Of a stretch of 64,000 nt of DNA, positions 53,587 to 63,018 are shown in pieces; position 1 is the stretch's first letter; each line of letters starts with the position of its first letter. Source of the DNA: Chloroflexota bacterium (lineage in GTDB: Bacteria > Chloroflexota > Anaerolineae > Anaerolineales > Villigracilaceae); contig JABFGC010000002.1 of the NCBI GenBank assembly GCA_013112685.1, forward strand, positions 1,436,902-1,500,901, in the 5' to 3' direction. Both the position numbers and the translations under genes were made by a program. The notes under the pieces are model-generated. The model was not told the DNA's origin. It made no database searches and worked only from the letters and a program-made list of their open reading frames with translations.

Positions 53587-54520
53587 TCAGCCTCCAGCAT
53601 TTGCCGTGGTGGAATTAGTTTCTACTTCTTGAACGACCTTCTTGATTGTTTCGGCTATCTTCTTCTGCTGCTCCTGCAATTGGAGGGCATAGGCAGCGGG
53701 AATATCGATGGCAAATGGTCCCATGTCGAACCCTCTTGCCTGCATGCCCAGTTTGTATCCGTACGGAAAAAACACTTTCTTCATTTCCTCCGTAGTCTTT
53801 GCCACCAAGCGCTGGAGGCGTGCAACCTGGCCAAGCTGGTTCGCACGATAGTGACGCAAGATCGCAGTCATCAGCTTGGGCAGGATCCCGCCGGATGCCA
53901 CCATGCAGCCATGAGCGCCAGCGATCAGGGACGAGAGCAGCATCTCTTCCCAACCAACCATCACATGCAAATTGCGCCGCAGGCCTTCAGCAAGGGTAAG
54001 GATATTCTGGATGTTCGCCATGCTACCGCTGGATTCTTTTATCGCGATGATGGTGTCAATCTGCAGCAGGCGGCGCAAAGAATCGAGTGATATCTCGTGG
54101 GCGAACAAAGGGATGTTGTACAGGATGAGGCATATCCAATCCCTTTGCAACAGATGAAAGGAAGCTTTCAACCATTTCCGACGGATATTTAAAGTAATAA
54201 GGCGCGGACACAACCACTGCATCCGCACCTGCCTGCAAACAATATTTCCCGAACTCAATGGATTGGCGGGGATTGGGACTGCTGATCCCCGGGGTTACTT
54301 TAACGCGTCCTTTCGCCGTGGCAATAACTTCAGCGACAAATTCGCGCTTGTCATCTTCGGAAATCTGGATAAATTCGCCTACATTGCTGACCGGAAATAT
54401 CCCGTCTACCCCCTTTTCAACAAAAAACCCCACCATTTTCGCAACAGATTTTAGGTTTACCCGACTGTTGTTATCGAACGGGGTCAACATCGCAGCATAA
54501 ACGCCTTCAGGTTGGAACAT
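53587..54520 (-). CDS. DapA/NanA-family aldolase, frameshifted
   Basis: Class I pyruvate-type aldolase superfamily. It opens QPEGVYAAMLTPFDNNSRVN; FPVSNVGEFIQISEDDKREF replaces the usual GTTGE region with SNVGE. ADAVVVSAPYYFKYPSEMV and LILYNIPLF carry the catalytic Tyr (YNIP). IIAIKESSGSMANIQNIL carries the Schiff-base Lys. The frame changes near 54128. GGAGA precedes the ATG at 54520. It is the first gene of the operon. Family members cleave or form 2-oxo acids with pyruvate; the substrate is unknown. Confidence 0.9.
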
Positions 54521-54639
54521 GCTTATCTCTCCATCAGGGATTTGCAATTTGATTATTTTACCACTGTTCGGAAATTTAATCAATAGTAAATTTATCTAAC
54601 AACAGACAGATTCTCTGATTGACCTGCCTCCTGTAGTTG

Positions 54640-55071
54640 CTAGAGTACGCCCCAAAAATCAATTTTCACCACCACCAACTTCTGCGCGGCGCGCTCACAA
54701 TCCGCGGAGATGGGCAGTCCTGCCGCGTCCAACCCAACCCCCACATACTTCGCGTACTGCGGGACTTTTCGATAATAGTCGAACAGACTTTGCGCGACTG
54801 CCTTCTCCTCCTCGATGACCTGCCCGCGTCCTTCCACGCCTTTGCCTGCCAGCAGAACCCGGACATTCGCGCCGCCTCTAAGGTTTCTCCACCACTTCCG
54901 CTCCCTCCAACTGATCACCCATAGCGTATTTCCCTCGCGGAGATAGTTCGTCGGCGTGGGAATTTGCTTCCCGCTCTTACGTCCCATCACTGTGATCAAC
55001 ATCACTCCCTTGCTGATGAATCCATGCAACGGGGATTTCAAAAGCCAGATCATCATCGGGTCGTACCACAT
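54640..55071 (-). CDS. deazaflavin-dependent nitroreductase-like protein
   Basis: About 143 residues, split-barrel fold of the F420-dependent Ddn/DUF385 family: PLHGFISKGVMLITVMGRKSGKQIPTPTNY is the characteristic block, with VISWRERKWWRNLRGGANV following. The ATG at 55071 has GGAGG 7 nt upstream. Members use F420H2 or FMN; the cofactor here is not shown. It is followed by convergent or unrelated genes and is preceded by a small membrane gene. Confidence 0.85.
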   Translation of the reverse strand: MWYDPMMIWLLKSPLHGFISKGVMLITVMGRKSGKQIPTPTNYLREGNTLWVISWRERKWWRNLRGGANVRVLLAGKGVEGRGQVIEEEKAVAQSLFDYYRKVPQYAKYVGVGLDAAGLPISADCERAAQKLVVVKIDFWGVL

Positions 55072-55097
55072 GGCTACGCCTCCTTCCCGCACCGCCA

Positions 55098-55481
55098 TCA
55101 ATACAAGGTGGGTATGACATAAAAAATACTTCCCAAAAGGAAGATCAGGGTAAAGGCAACCGACAGCCGGCCTCTGACTTCAAATACAAAGATTTGTTCG
55201 AGCATGCGGAAGAACCAGAATAATGCAAAAGCAACCAGCAGGGTTTTGCCCAAGTGGGTCGTGAGCATTTCCCGCGGCAGGAACAGCGAGACATAACTCA
55301 TCACGAAGATCATGAAAGTCAGGCACAGATTGAGAATTTGCATAACAGAGCGGTTAACCGGTGTCAGCGAAGCCAGGTCATTCTTCCAGTCGAAGAGTTT
55401 TCAGAAGAACAGGTGGAAGATGGTAAACCCGAGGTTATAAATGCCGCCTGCGAAAAGTGAGATTTCAGAGAGGGTGTTCAT
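55098..55481 (-). CDS. small membrane protein with an in-frame TGA
   Basis: The two parts MNTLSEISLFAGGIYNLGFT-IFHLFF and KLFDWKNDLASLTPVNRSV-MQILNLCL are in the same frame, separated by TGA at 55401-55403. A Trp there (FFWKLFDW) would be natural. The full form has four spans and 127 residues. Either a point mutation or a base error (TGG to TGA). No family name recalled. Confidence 0.6.
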
Positions 55482-55551
55482 GTTGGTTTGCCTTTCGATC
55501 CCGAAGGATAAATTTGCGTATTGAATCTTTCCGTCCACAAAACTATCATAC

Positions 55552-55983
55552 TTAATGGGTAAAATATTTTCGAGTGAAAACGAGTGGTAACAATACTGCA
55601 AGAAACACCACTACATTGAAAGCGACATTGAAATAGACCCTGTGAAAAATCGAGAGAGACGTATCCAGGACAAACCACACCAGCATCCCTGCGACCAGAC
55701 AATTCCACGCCCATCGTTCTCTGTTGCGAAAAGGATAATGAGCGATGAAAACCACGAAGATTCCCCAGCCTGCGATGGTCGCGCCCCAGACTCCATAAAT
55801 CCATCCTTGAAATCCTCTCGCGCGCTCCTCGATGGCGCTCCCGCCCCAGAAAACAGGATCAATCTGCCCGTTGAAAGAATCGAAGAGCGGCGTCCCGCTC
55901 AGGAATGTCATGAGCATTCCAAATATCGAAATCAAGACGCCAACGATCAACAGCCATCTTTGCCAGAACGAAAAACTTGTCAT
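55552..55983 (-). CDS. four-span membrane protein, unknown
   Basis: 143 residues starting MTSFSFWQRWLLIVGVLISI. Spans include WLLIVGVLISIFGMLMTFLS, WIYGVWGATIAGWGIFVVFI, WNCLVAGMLVWFVLDTSLSI and VAFNVVVFLAVLLPLVF. The start follows AGGAGATGATCAA, directly after the stop of the next upstream gene (55988), so both are co-transcribed. Function unknown. Confidence 0.7.
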   Translation of the reverse strand: MTSFSFWQRWLLIVGVLISIFGMLMTFLSGTPLFDSFNGQIDPVFWGGSAIEERARGFQGWIYGVWGATIAGWGIFVVFIAHYPFRNRERWAWNCLVAGMLVWFVLDTSLSIFHRVYFNVAFNVVVFLAVLLPLVFTRKYFTH

Positions 55984-55987
55984 TTGA

Positions 55988-56440
55988 TCATCTCCTGATC
56001 GACTCATGCGCCGACCTGGGCAGGCTCCAGTCTCTGAGCATGATACCACCGGGCAGGATCATCGCAACGAACAGAACGTGTTCGATCATCTCAAAGAAAC
56101 CGATGTCGCCAACCGTGTTGTCGAAAACAATGGGACCGAGATGCGACAGGAGTGAGGAGGCAATGACAACCTTCAAAATCCAGGTTTGGCGGCTGAGTTG
56201 ATACTGCCGCAGCAGAACGAGTCCGAGAATTCCCGGAATGATGTTGAAGAAACCGAGTAACCGATACAGGGCGGAAAGATACTCAACGGCTGTGGCTGCA
56301 TTGTTCGGAAATTGATAAACGCGCAACAGGAACGAATCGAGGAGAACGCCTGGATTCAAAAGGGCGAGAACGCCGTAGGCAACGAGGCTCAAGGTAGCTG
56401 CGATATAGGTGGTGAAGAAGAGGCGAATTTTCATCGTCAT
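55988..56440 (-). CDS. DUF4345-like membrane protein
   Basis: 150 residues with four spans (FFTTYIAATLSLVAYGVLAL, LYRLLGFFNIIPGILGLVLL, WILKVVIASSLLSHLGPIVF, IEHVLFVAMILPGGIML). LLNPGVLLDSFLLRVYQFPN after the first span is the part resembling small DUF4345-type proteins; the assignment is tentative. It starts MTMKIRLFFTTY and follows the broken CPBP gene by 10 bp. Confidence 0.65.
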   Translation of the reverse strand: MTMKIRLFFTTYIAATLSLVAYGVLALLNPGVLLDSFLLRVYQFPNNAATAVEYLSALYRLLGFFNIIPGILGLVLLRQYQLSRQTWILKVVIASSLLSHLGPIVFDNTVGDIGFFEMIEHVLFVAMILPGGIMLRDWSLPRSAHESIRR

Positions 56441-56450
56441 TTCTCTTTGT

Positions 56451-56759
56451 CTACAGCCCGTCGGCGCGATGAATCCGTTCCAACACGAAAACCGCAAACG
56501 CGTAGCAACGGGACTCCACGCGGAATTTGAAGATGCGGCGGAATAGATCGCGCACGCCTTCACCACCTTTCGTTGTCGCGGTGATGATAAAAGCAGAGAT
56601 GGCGGGTCCGAACGAGCCAAAGTAGTACAGCGTGCCTGATACATCCCAGTCCGCCCATCTCTGCGCCGAGGCGAAGATGGGTGACCAGATTGTTCACGAG
56701 ATGAGATATGCGATGACGAAGTAGGAGACGAGAGGGCTTCGTTTGATAAAGGTGGACAT
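56451..56759 (-). pseudogene. truncated CPBP (CAAX) membrane protease remnant
   Basis: MSTFIKRSPLVSYFVIAYLI-S is the usual CPBP N-terminus; a TGA at 56694-56696 stands where the conserved Trp of the ISW motif belongs. Translation past it gives TIWSPIFASAQRWADWDVSG, FGSFGPAISAFIITATTKGG and FRRIFKFRVE, then stops at TAG 56451. All catalytic segments of the family (EExxxR, FxxxH, HxxxN) are missing, so it is a broken remnant. Confidence 0.7.
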
Positions 56760-56780
56760 GGTGATTCTCCTGAATTCGAA

Positions 56781-58262
56781 TTAACGACTCTTTCGCAAGA
56801 ATATATACATTGCGACAACAATCAATACAAGAGGAAAAAGTCGCTCCACCAGATTCGGTTGGTAGGATTCAACCAATCCGTCCAACATGGACTGTAATTG
56901 CTCTTCAGTCAGCCAACGACCTCTTAACATCACGCCGACTCTTTTCTGGATATTACCTACATCGTCGAGTGGATTCGCATCCAGTAGAATCAAATCCGCG
57001 CGTTTGCCTGTTTCAATCGTTCCAAACTCATCGAACTTTCCCATCGCAATGGCGGCGTTACGAGTGCCTGCCTCAATCGCTTCATACGGACTGAGCCCCG
57101 CTTCTACCAAATAAGCCAGTTCCTCATGGACGGCGAATCCTGGGATGTGATACGCCTGCGCCGCGTCCGTGCCGAGCAAGATGCCCGCGCCCGCCTCATG
57201 CAAAGCCGCGACCATCCGTCGGTTCAATTCTGCGATGCGCTCGGGGTAGTCCGCGCCTTGGTACGTGTGCGTTTTCGCGGCCATCATATACAGGAACGGC
57301 GAGAACATGCGCGTGAATGGTGACACATAGGCCATCCCTGGTTGGTTCTGCAAGCGCTCGAATCCTTCAGGCGTCTCCTTGCTCTTGGGATACTCGGAAA
57401 GCGTCACGACATTCCAGATATGCGCCTCGCGAGTCTTGACGGCATGGTCATCCAATTGATCTTCGGGGATGATGAACCTCACCGCGTCTGGGTCAATGTA
57501 ACCGGTCAGGTGCTCAATGGTCTGTTGCCCGCTCTCAAGGACACCATCCAAACCAACGGCGAAAGGCACATGCCCAACAACGGGAATATCATTCTCGCGC
57601 GCCGCTTCGACGATGGCTTGATAAACTTCGGGTGAAAGGTGATCGTACACCTTGATGAAATCGTATCCCTGCGCCTCTTGCCAGGCAACGGATTCCCTCG
57701 CCGCTTCAGGCGTATCGGACACCTCCGCTATGGGATGAAACGAAGGGGAGCCTTCCATCACGGGACCCGCGGTATAAATCGTCGGTCCAAACAACGCACC
57801 TTGCTCGATCTGTTCCCGCAATGCCAACTGGTTGGGAAATCCGAACCGAAGCATCTTGCCTGTATTACCCCACATATTACGGACGCTGGTCACGCCGTTC
57901 GCGATAAGCAGAAGCATTTCATTCTCATCCTGGATGTGGACGTGCATGTCCACCAGGCCGGGCACGAGATATTTTCCGCGCCCATCCACGATCAACGCCT
58001 CGCGCGGGACCTGCTCGCTGGACCCAATTGACTCAATCACCCCTTCGCGCACGACGATGGTCTGGTCTTCCAACACTCGCTCGCTATCCATCGGAATGAC
58101 GTTGACATTCGCGAACGCCACAACAGGATTGCTATCAGGGAATTCACCCGAAAGTTTATAAACATAAGGTTTGTCGAACGATAGAACGCCCACATTGGTC
58201 AGATAAAGCAAGCCCAAACCAATGACCAGCAGCAAACCGGAGAGGAACCGACGAAGTTTCAT
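56781..58262 (-). CDS. amidohydrolase-family protein, membrane-anchored
   Basis: About 493 residues. It has an N-terminal span (FLSGLLLVIGLGLLYLTNVG) and a C-terminal span (LFPLVLIVVAMYIFL). The imidazolonepropionase-like core has YLVPGLVDMHVHIQDENEML (HxH metals), FIKVYDHLSP with carboxylated-Lys-type position, VVGHVPFAVGL and GQQTIEHLTGY. ILLGTDAAQAYHIPGFAVHE provides the Asp and GKRADLILLDANPLDDV is the family end. Substrate unknown; related enzymes cleave dipeptides or cyclic amides. AAGGAA precedes the ATG at 58262. Confidence 0.88.
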   Translation of the reverse strand: MKLRRFLSGLLLVIGLGLLYLTNVGVLSFDKPYVYKLSGEFPDSNPVVAFANVNVIPMDSERVLEDQTIVVREGVIESIGSSEQVPREALIVDGRGKYLVPGLVDMHVHIQDENEMLLLIANGVTSVRNMWGNTGKMLRFGFPNQLALREQIEQGALFGPTIYTAGPVMEGSPSFHPIAEVSDTPEAARESVAWQEAQGYDFIKVYDHLSPEVYQAIVEAARENDIPVVGHVPFAVGLDGVLESGQQTIEHLTGYIDPDAVRFIIPEDQLDDHAVKTREAHIWNVVTLSEYPKSKETPEGFERLQNQPGMAYVSPFTRMFSPFLYMMAAKTHTYQGADYPERIAELNRRMVAALHEAGAGILLGTDAAQAYHIPGFAVHEELAYLVEAGLSPYEAIEAGTRNAAIAMGKFDEFGTIETGKRADLILLDANPLDDVGNIQKRVGVMLRGRWLTEEQLQSMLDGLVESYQPNLVERLFPLVLIVVAMYIFLRKSR

Positions 58263-58283
58263 TTTCACTTCCTTTGATGGAAT

Positions 58284-59255
58284 TCAGTCTGAGGTGGCCG
58301 CTACCGGCGCTGGCAGTTTCGATTCGCGTTCGCGCAACAATTCCTTCCCACCCATGTCAAACCCAAACGACAACTTCAACGCGTCCTGCGCGCAGACAGT
58401 GATGCACGTCTGGCACAAACTACATTCGGTCGAAAGTACGCGCTGGTTGTTCAGAATGTAATCGCTGATGCGCACATCCATCGGGCATAACTTTTCGCAG
58501 GCGTCACAGTCGTTGCATTGACCCGCGCCCTGCCCGATCTTGATGACCGAGAAGCGCGAGGTGATCTTGAGCGGCACGCTGACAGGGCAAACGTACTTGC
58601 AGAAAGCGCGGTTGTCTTTGAGCGTGAATGCCAAAACAATGCCCACCGCGTAATACAGCAGGTTGCCGATGATGAACCACGTCACCGCAATGGAACCCGA
58701 CACGCCGTCGCGGAAACCGACCACGTAGACGAGCAGCAGGACAATGCTCAGGCTGAGTCCAAAGTGCAGGTAGCGCAACCAGCCCCAACGTCCAGGCAAA
58801 CGACCCGCTGGTCTCTTGAACGGGAGCAGGTCGAGCACCATCACCGTCCAGCACGCCCAGCCGCACCACATCCGCCCGAAGAGCAGGGGTCCGAAAATCT
58901 TGGCGATGGCGTAATGGATGACGCCCATCTGCACGACGCCTGTCAGCAAGCCGAAGATCGCGCCTTCGAGTTGGGAGTTCTCCTGTCCCATGAAAATCGC
59001 ATACAGGATGAGAAAGAGACCGACGAGGAGAAGCGTGAGGCGACGCCCAATCGGTTTTTGCTTTTTCGGAAGCGTGCCGTAGAGACCGAGCCCGATCCCC
59101 AGCGACATGCCGATATAACCGAACATGATCAGCGGCTGGGTGTAACCCGAAGCGAGGAAACCCCACAAGCCGACGCCGACGAATGCCACCATGATCACGA
59201 GCGGGACAACCAGGTTTTTGAAGGTGAGATTTTGTTTGAAGGTATTGGCTTTCAT
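58284..59255 (-). CDS. NapH/MauN-like polyferredoxin membrane protein
   Basis: 323 residues, six spans. The cytoplasmic motif GRMWCGWACWTVMVLDLLPF and AFCKYVCPVSVPLK are the paired CxxxCP-type motifs of NapH-like proteins. At the end come two 4Fe-4S clusters, CNDCDACEKLCPMDV and CSLCQTCITVCAQDA. It passes electrons between the quinone pool or ferredoxin and an unknown acceptor. It lies 15 bp upstream of the amidohydrolase on the same strand. Confidence 0.88.
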   Translation of the reverse strand: MKANTFKQNLTFKNLVVPLVIMVAFVGVGLWGFLASGYTQPLIMFGYIGMSLGIGLGLYGTLPKKQKPIGRRLTLLLVGLFLILYAIFMGQENSQLEGAIFGLLTGVVQMGVIHYAIAKIFGPLLFGRMWCGWACWTVMVLDLLPFKRPAGRLPGRWGWLRYLHFGLSLSIVLLLVYVVGFRDGVSGSIAVTWFIIGNLLYYAVGIVLAFTLKDNRAFCKYVCPVSVPLKITSRFSVIKIGQGAGQCNDCDACEKLCPMDVRISDYILNNQRVLSTECSLCQTCITVCAQDALKLSFGFDMGGKELLRERESKLPAPVAATSD

Positions 59256-59412
59256 TATCTGCTCCTCAAATGACAAAGGTTTCATCCATTGTAGGCAAAT
59301 CGCCTCCCCGCCGCCATTGCCTGTTCAGGCATTTTCCACTGCCCCTTCGTACACTGTCCGAGCGGACAATGTACAAGCCGCCCATCGTGACTATAATAAG
59401 CGTGGAGAATTT

Positions 59413-60619
59413 ATGGATCGCAAAGCGCAGACTGTTCCCATTTTCGATGAAAGCCTCAAGCAGACCCGTCCGCTATACGGGGTGTTGATGGTCGCGATCG
59501 GTTTTCTCTATTACTGGGCGCTCAGAACCACGCCCGATTTGCTGGAGCCGTCCCACCTGCTTGCGTTCACAACCCTAGTCTTGATCCACGCAAGCGCTAC
59601 ATTGGGCGGGTCCCGTCGTCGCCGCACGGCGCGCCTGGTTGATCCCGTATTTCATCATACAGGGCGTGTTGATCTTCACCATCATCTACATGACCCAGGC
59701 AGGCGGCTTCATCTATGGTTTATATTGGGCGATGGCGGGCGAAGCCGCCATGATTCTCGCCGATCTGCGCTCCGCCAGCATCACCATCGTGGGCTACATG
59801 GCTTTGTCTGCGGTCAACTTCGGATTGCAACTCGGCTGGGACATGCTCCCCGCGCTGATCGCCTACATCGCGCCGATGATATTTTTCATCCTCGTCTACG
59901 CCTTGATGTTCCAACGGCAGGCGAAGGCGCGGCGGGAGACTCAATCGCTGCTCGCGGACCTGGAAACTGCCCATCGTCAACTGGCAGAGTACGCCGTTCG
60001 AGTGGAATCCCTCACCCTCACCGCCGAACGCGAACGCATGGCGCGCGAACTGCACGACACGCTGGCGCAGGGACTGGCTGGCTTGATCCTCCAACTCGAA
60101 GCGGTGGATACGCATCTCTCGCGCGGCAAAGTGGATCGCGCCCAGAAGATCGCAGTCCAGGCTATGGCGCGCGCCCGCTCGACACTCGCCGACGCGCGTC
60201 ACGCCATTGACGACTTGCGCGACGACAATTCGATCATTGACGTTGAAGCCGCCGTCCGCGCCGAAGCGGAACGCTTCACGAGCGCAACAGGCATCCCATG
60301 CGTACTTGATTTAGAGATCACATCTACGATCCCAGAATCGTTAGCGGAACACGTGTTGAAAATCGTCTCGGAGGGATTGACCAATATCGCTCGTCATGCG
60401 CGCGCGAAAAATGTGAATCTCCAAATCGAAGCGCACAATGGTCTGCTTGAAATGGAAATCAAGGACGATGGCTGTGGCTTCGACGTGAGCGGTCAAGGCA
60501 AAAGCGGTCACTACGGGTTGGTGGGAATGCGTGAGCGGGCGCGCCTCGCGGGTGGGACGCTGGATATTCAGAGCAAGCCTCATGAAGGGACAACCCTGAA
60601 AGTCAGGCTTCCGCTGTAG
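59413..60619 (+). CDS. NarL-type sensor histidine kinase, frameshifted
   Basis: The N-terminus MDRKAQTVPIFDESLKQTRP leads to about six spans (LYGVLMVAIGFLYYWALR, FIIQGVLIFTIIYMTQAGG, ITIVGYMALSAVNFGLQLG, IAYIAPMIFFILVYALMF). A coiled coil (RETQSLLADLETAHRQLAEY) leads to the HisKA_3 box ERERMARELHDTLAQGLAGL with the phospho-His, then HATPase motifs NIARHARAKNV and GHYGLVGMRERARLAGG. The frame changes near 59640. It pairs with the response regulator at 60727; a repeat lies between them. Confidence 0.9.
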
Positions 60620-60620
60620 C

Positions 60621-60709
60621 CATGTCATTGCGAGCGCACTCTGCGAAGCAATCCCCTCCTGAAACAGGAGATTGCTTCGGCGGACGAGCGCCACCTCGCA
60701 ATGACATGT
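60621..60709. repeat. GTCATTGCGAGG-type inverted repeat, copy 2
   Basis: CATGTCATTGCGAG and CTCGCAATGACATG form perfect outer arms; CGAAGCAATCCCCTCCTG and CAGGAGATTGCTTCG form inner ones. It matches 35900-35992 and sits between the kinase and regulator genes, adding a stable hairpin to their shared transcript. Confidence 0.85.
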
Positions 60710-60726
60710 GACCGGAAAGGAATCAG

Positions 60727-61359
60727 ATGATCCGCGTTTTGATAGCAGACGATCACGAAGTGGTGCGCGATGGATTGAAACTCATCCTCGAAACGGAAGA
60801 GGATTTCGAAGTCGTGGGCGAGGCGGGGGATGGGGCGAAAGCCGTTCAACTGGCGGAAGAACTCCAACCCGACGTGATCCTGATGGATTTGCGCATGCCC
60901 GGCATGGACGGTTTGCAAGCCATCGAGAAAATCCATTCCAGGTTTCCCCAAATCGCGGTTGTGATTCTCACCACCTATAACGAAGATAATTTGATGATAA
61001 GGGGTTTGCGAGCGGGCGCGCGCGGCTACCTGCTCAAGGATACGAATCGCCAGACGTTGTTCGATTCCCTCCGTGCGGCGGCGCGCGGCGAGGCGCTTTT
61101 CCTCCCTGAGGTCATCGCGCGGGTGCTGAATCAACCGTCGGCTGAGAAACGAAGCGAGAATTCCGTCCTGACTGAGCGCGAACTTGAAGTCTTGCGCGCG
61201 GCATCCCGCGGCGAACGTAGTAAAGAAATCGCCTTCCATTTGGGAATTTCCGAGCGCACAGTCAAAGCGCATCTCGATAGCGTCTACAACAAACTGGGCG
61301 TCGACTCTCGCGCCGCGGCGGTCGCGACAGCCATTGAGAGGGGATTGCTGGCGAAATAG
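60727..61359 (+). CDS. NarL/FixJ-type response regulator
   Basis: 210 residues. The receiver domain has acidic pair ADDHEVVRDGLKLIL, phospho-Asp in VILMDLRMPGMDGLQA and Lys in YLLKDTNRQTL. The C-terminal LuxR HTH is LTERELEVLRAASRGERSKE then IAFHLGISERTVKAHLDSVY. GGAAAGG precedes the ATG. Partner of the kinase at 59413. It faces the ABC genes at 61414-64000, which may be its targets. Confidence 0.93.
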   Translation: MIRVLIADDHEVVRDGLKLILETEEDFEVVGEAGDGAKAVQLAEELQPDVILMDLRMPGMDGLQAIEKIHSRFPQIAVVILTTYNEDNLMIRGLRAGARGYLLKDTNRQTLFDSLRAAARGEALFLPEVIARVLNQPSAEKRSENSVLTERELEVLRAASRGERSKEIAFHLGISERTVKAHLDSVYNKLGVDSRAAAVATAIERGLLAK

Positions 61360-61413
61360 AAATTCGTTATCGCCATTACGGGGCGCTCCTTACGTTCAGA
61401 ATCTCTCATCACA

Positions 61414-63018
61414 TCAGCGCTTGATTTGCCGCTTTCGCCCGAGGATGGCGATAGCAAAGAATAGAATGGTGAAAAGCCCGTACATCAAAACGGTGTTCAC
61501 TCTGATATTCGCAGAAACTCCCATGAAATCGAGAATTTCCATTTTGTTGATCGGACCGATATACCACCACAGCATGTACGCCACTTCGAAGAGTTTGCTT
61601 GTGCCGCTCCAGACTCCCAAAGCAAACGCGAGGGTGGGAATGAAAAGCGCGCCGATGCCCCATGCCATCAGGTGAGGCAGATCGCCTGCCATCATCAAAT
61701 TGATCCCAACTCCCGCGCCCGTGACGAGAGTCACGGCGACGCCCGCCAGCCATGCGAACGGGAATTGACGACTCAACGGATGCGGCGCGCTGAAAATGAT
61801 CTGGTCGGTGTCGTGACGCTTCTCGCGCACGCCAAGGCTTGACCACAGCAAAATGGGCCAGATCCACGCTGACGGCAAAAGATACTGGCGCGAAATATCG
61901 GTGGGCGTGAATAGACCTGCGATCATCAATCCCAGGGCGATCAAATACCACCACCAACGGAGTCCTTTGAGCATGAGGCGCAATTCGGCAAGAAAGATTC
62001 GCACGAACGAACCATGCGTTTTTTCGCGGTTCGTGGTCAGTGGAGTGAGACGAACTTCACTGCGAACTGGAACAGGCGTAGAGATGACTTCCTCCTCTTC
62101 CATCATCTTTTGTTTGGTTTTCTTTCTTCCCCATCGTTCTGTGGATGGATCAAAGCGATTGAACAATAATGCAGAAAACATCGCCAGCCCAATGGCAACT
62201 ACAATCCAGAGCGCTCTTCCCAGGATTGTTTTCATGGTCCATTGCGCGCCATTCCAGACGAAGGTTTTGATAGGACCCTGCACCGTGATGCCTCCAATGG
62301 CAAATCCGCTTTGCACTTCGGGATATTCCTCTCTCGCCGCTTCGAGCATACTGAAGACGATTGGGGTCATCCCCATCGGGTCGTTCGTGACGCGCAGGCG
62401 ACCCATACTTTCAGAGCCTGCTATTGTCGCGATCAGGAGAAACAGCCAAAAGACGCCATATACGATGTTGCCAAAACCGCCGCGCAGAAAAGGAATCGAT
62501 TCAAACAACACAGCCAGCGCGGAAATCACGAGCATCATCGGCAGAGTCGAAAGAAGGATGGGGATGAGGTAATGCCAGAGTTTAATATGCAGATCCTCGC
62601 CGCGGATCAACTGCATGATGATCCCAGCCACCGCGATCACCGCGACCATGATGGTCAGGCAGGCAAAGTTGCTGAGCGTTTTTCCCAGCGCGTACTTCCA
62701 CTTGCTGATGGGGGTTGTGGCAATAATTTCGCCCACGCGCGTGTCCAAGTCACGCGTGATGGCGTCTTTGACCAAATAGAATCCCGGAAGGATCAGCAAC
62801 GTCGAGCAGAGTACCGCGATAATACTTCCAATCCAGGCGGAGTTATAGACGCCTCGAACCTCACCCAGGCTGAAACCCAGGTAACCAGAATCGGAGGGCG
62901 GCAGGTATACGTATGCGACATATATCGTCAGCCCGAGGGTGATGAGAAAACTGTAGCGGCGAGCGCGCTCGAAGAAGTCGGCGCGCATGAGGTGATAGAG
63001 GGTACGGAGAGTGTTCAT
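61414..63018 (-). CDS. ABC-2 type permease-like membrane protein
   Basis: 534 residues from ATG 63018 (MNTLRTLYHLMRADFFERAR). Each half looks like an ABC-2 permease: ADFFERARRYSFLITLGLTI with six spans, then a cytoplasmic linker rich in Glu/Arg. The second half starts RIFLAELRLMLKGLRWWWYL. DLDTRVGEIIATTPISKWKY is the typical cytoplasmic motif. The start overlaps the stop of the Yip1-like gene by 4 nt. Together with the ATPase at the window end it makes an ABC transporter of unknown cargo. Confidence 0.85.
   Translation of the reverse strand: MNTLRTLYHLMRADFFERARRYSFLITLGLTIYVAYVYLPPSDSGYLGFSLGEVRGVYNSAWIGSIIAVLCSTLLILPGFYLVKDAITRDLDTRVGEIIATTPISKWKYALGKTLSNFACLTIMVAVIAVAGIIMQLIRGEDLHIKLWHYLIPILLSTLPMMLVISALAVLFESIPFLRGGFGNIVYGVFWLFLLIATIAGSESMGRLRVTNDPMGMTPIVFSMLEAAREEYPEVQSGFAIGGITVQGPIKTFVWNGAQWTMKTILGRALWIVVAIGLAMFSALLFNRFDPSTERWGRKKTKQKMMEEEEVISTPVPVRSEVRLTPLTTNREKTHGSFVRIFLAELRLMLKGLRWWWYLIALGLMIAGLFTPTDISRQYLLPSAWIWPILLWSSLGVREKRHDTDQIIFSAPHPLSRQFPFAWLAGVAVTLVTGAGVGINLMMAGDLPHLMAWGIGALFIPTLAFALGVWSGTSKLFEVAYMLWWYIGPINKMEILDFMGVSANIRVNTVLMYGLFTILFFAIAILGRKRQIKR

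Noticed and set aside
55401..56696. UGA recoded as tryptophan
   Set aside because: Nearby genes (for example the one ending at 55988 and trmI at 17894) use TGA as a normal stop.
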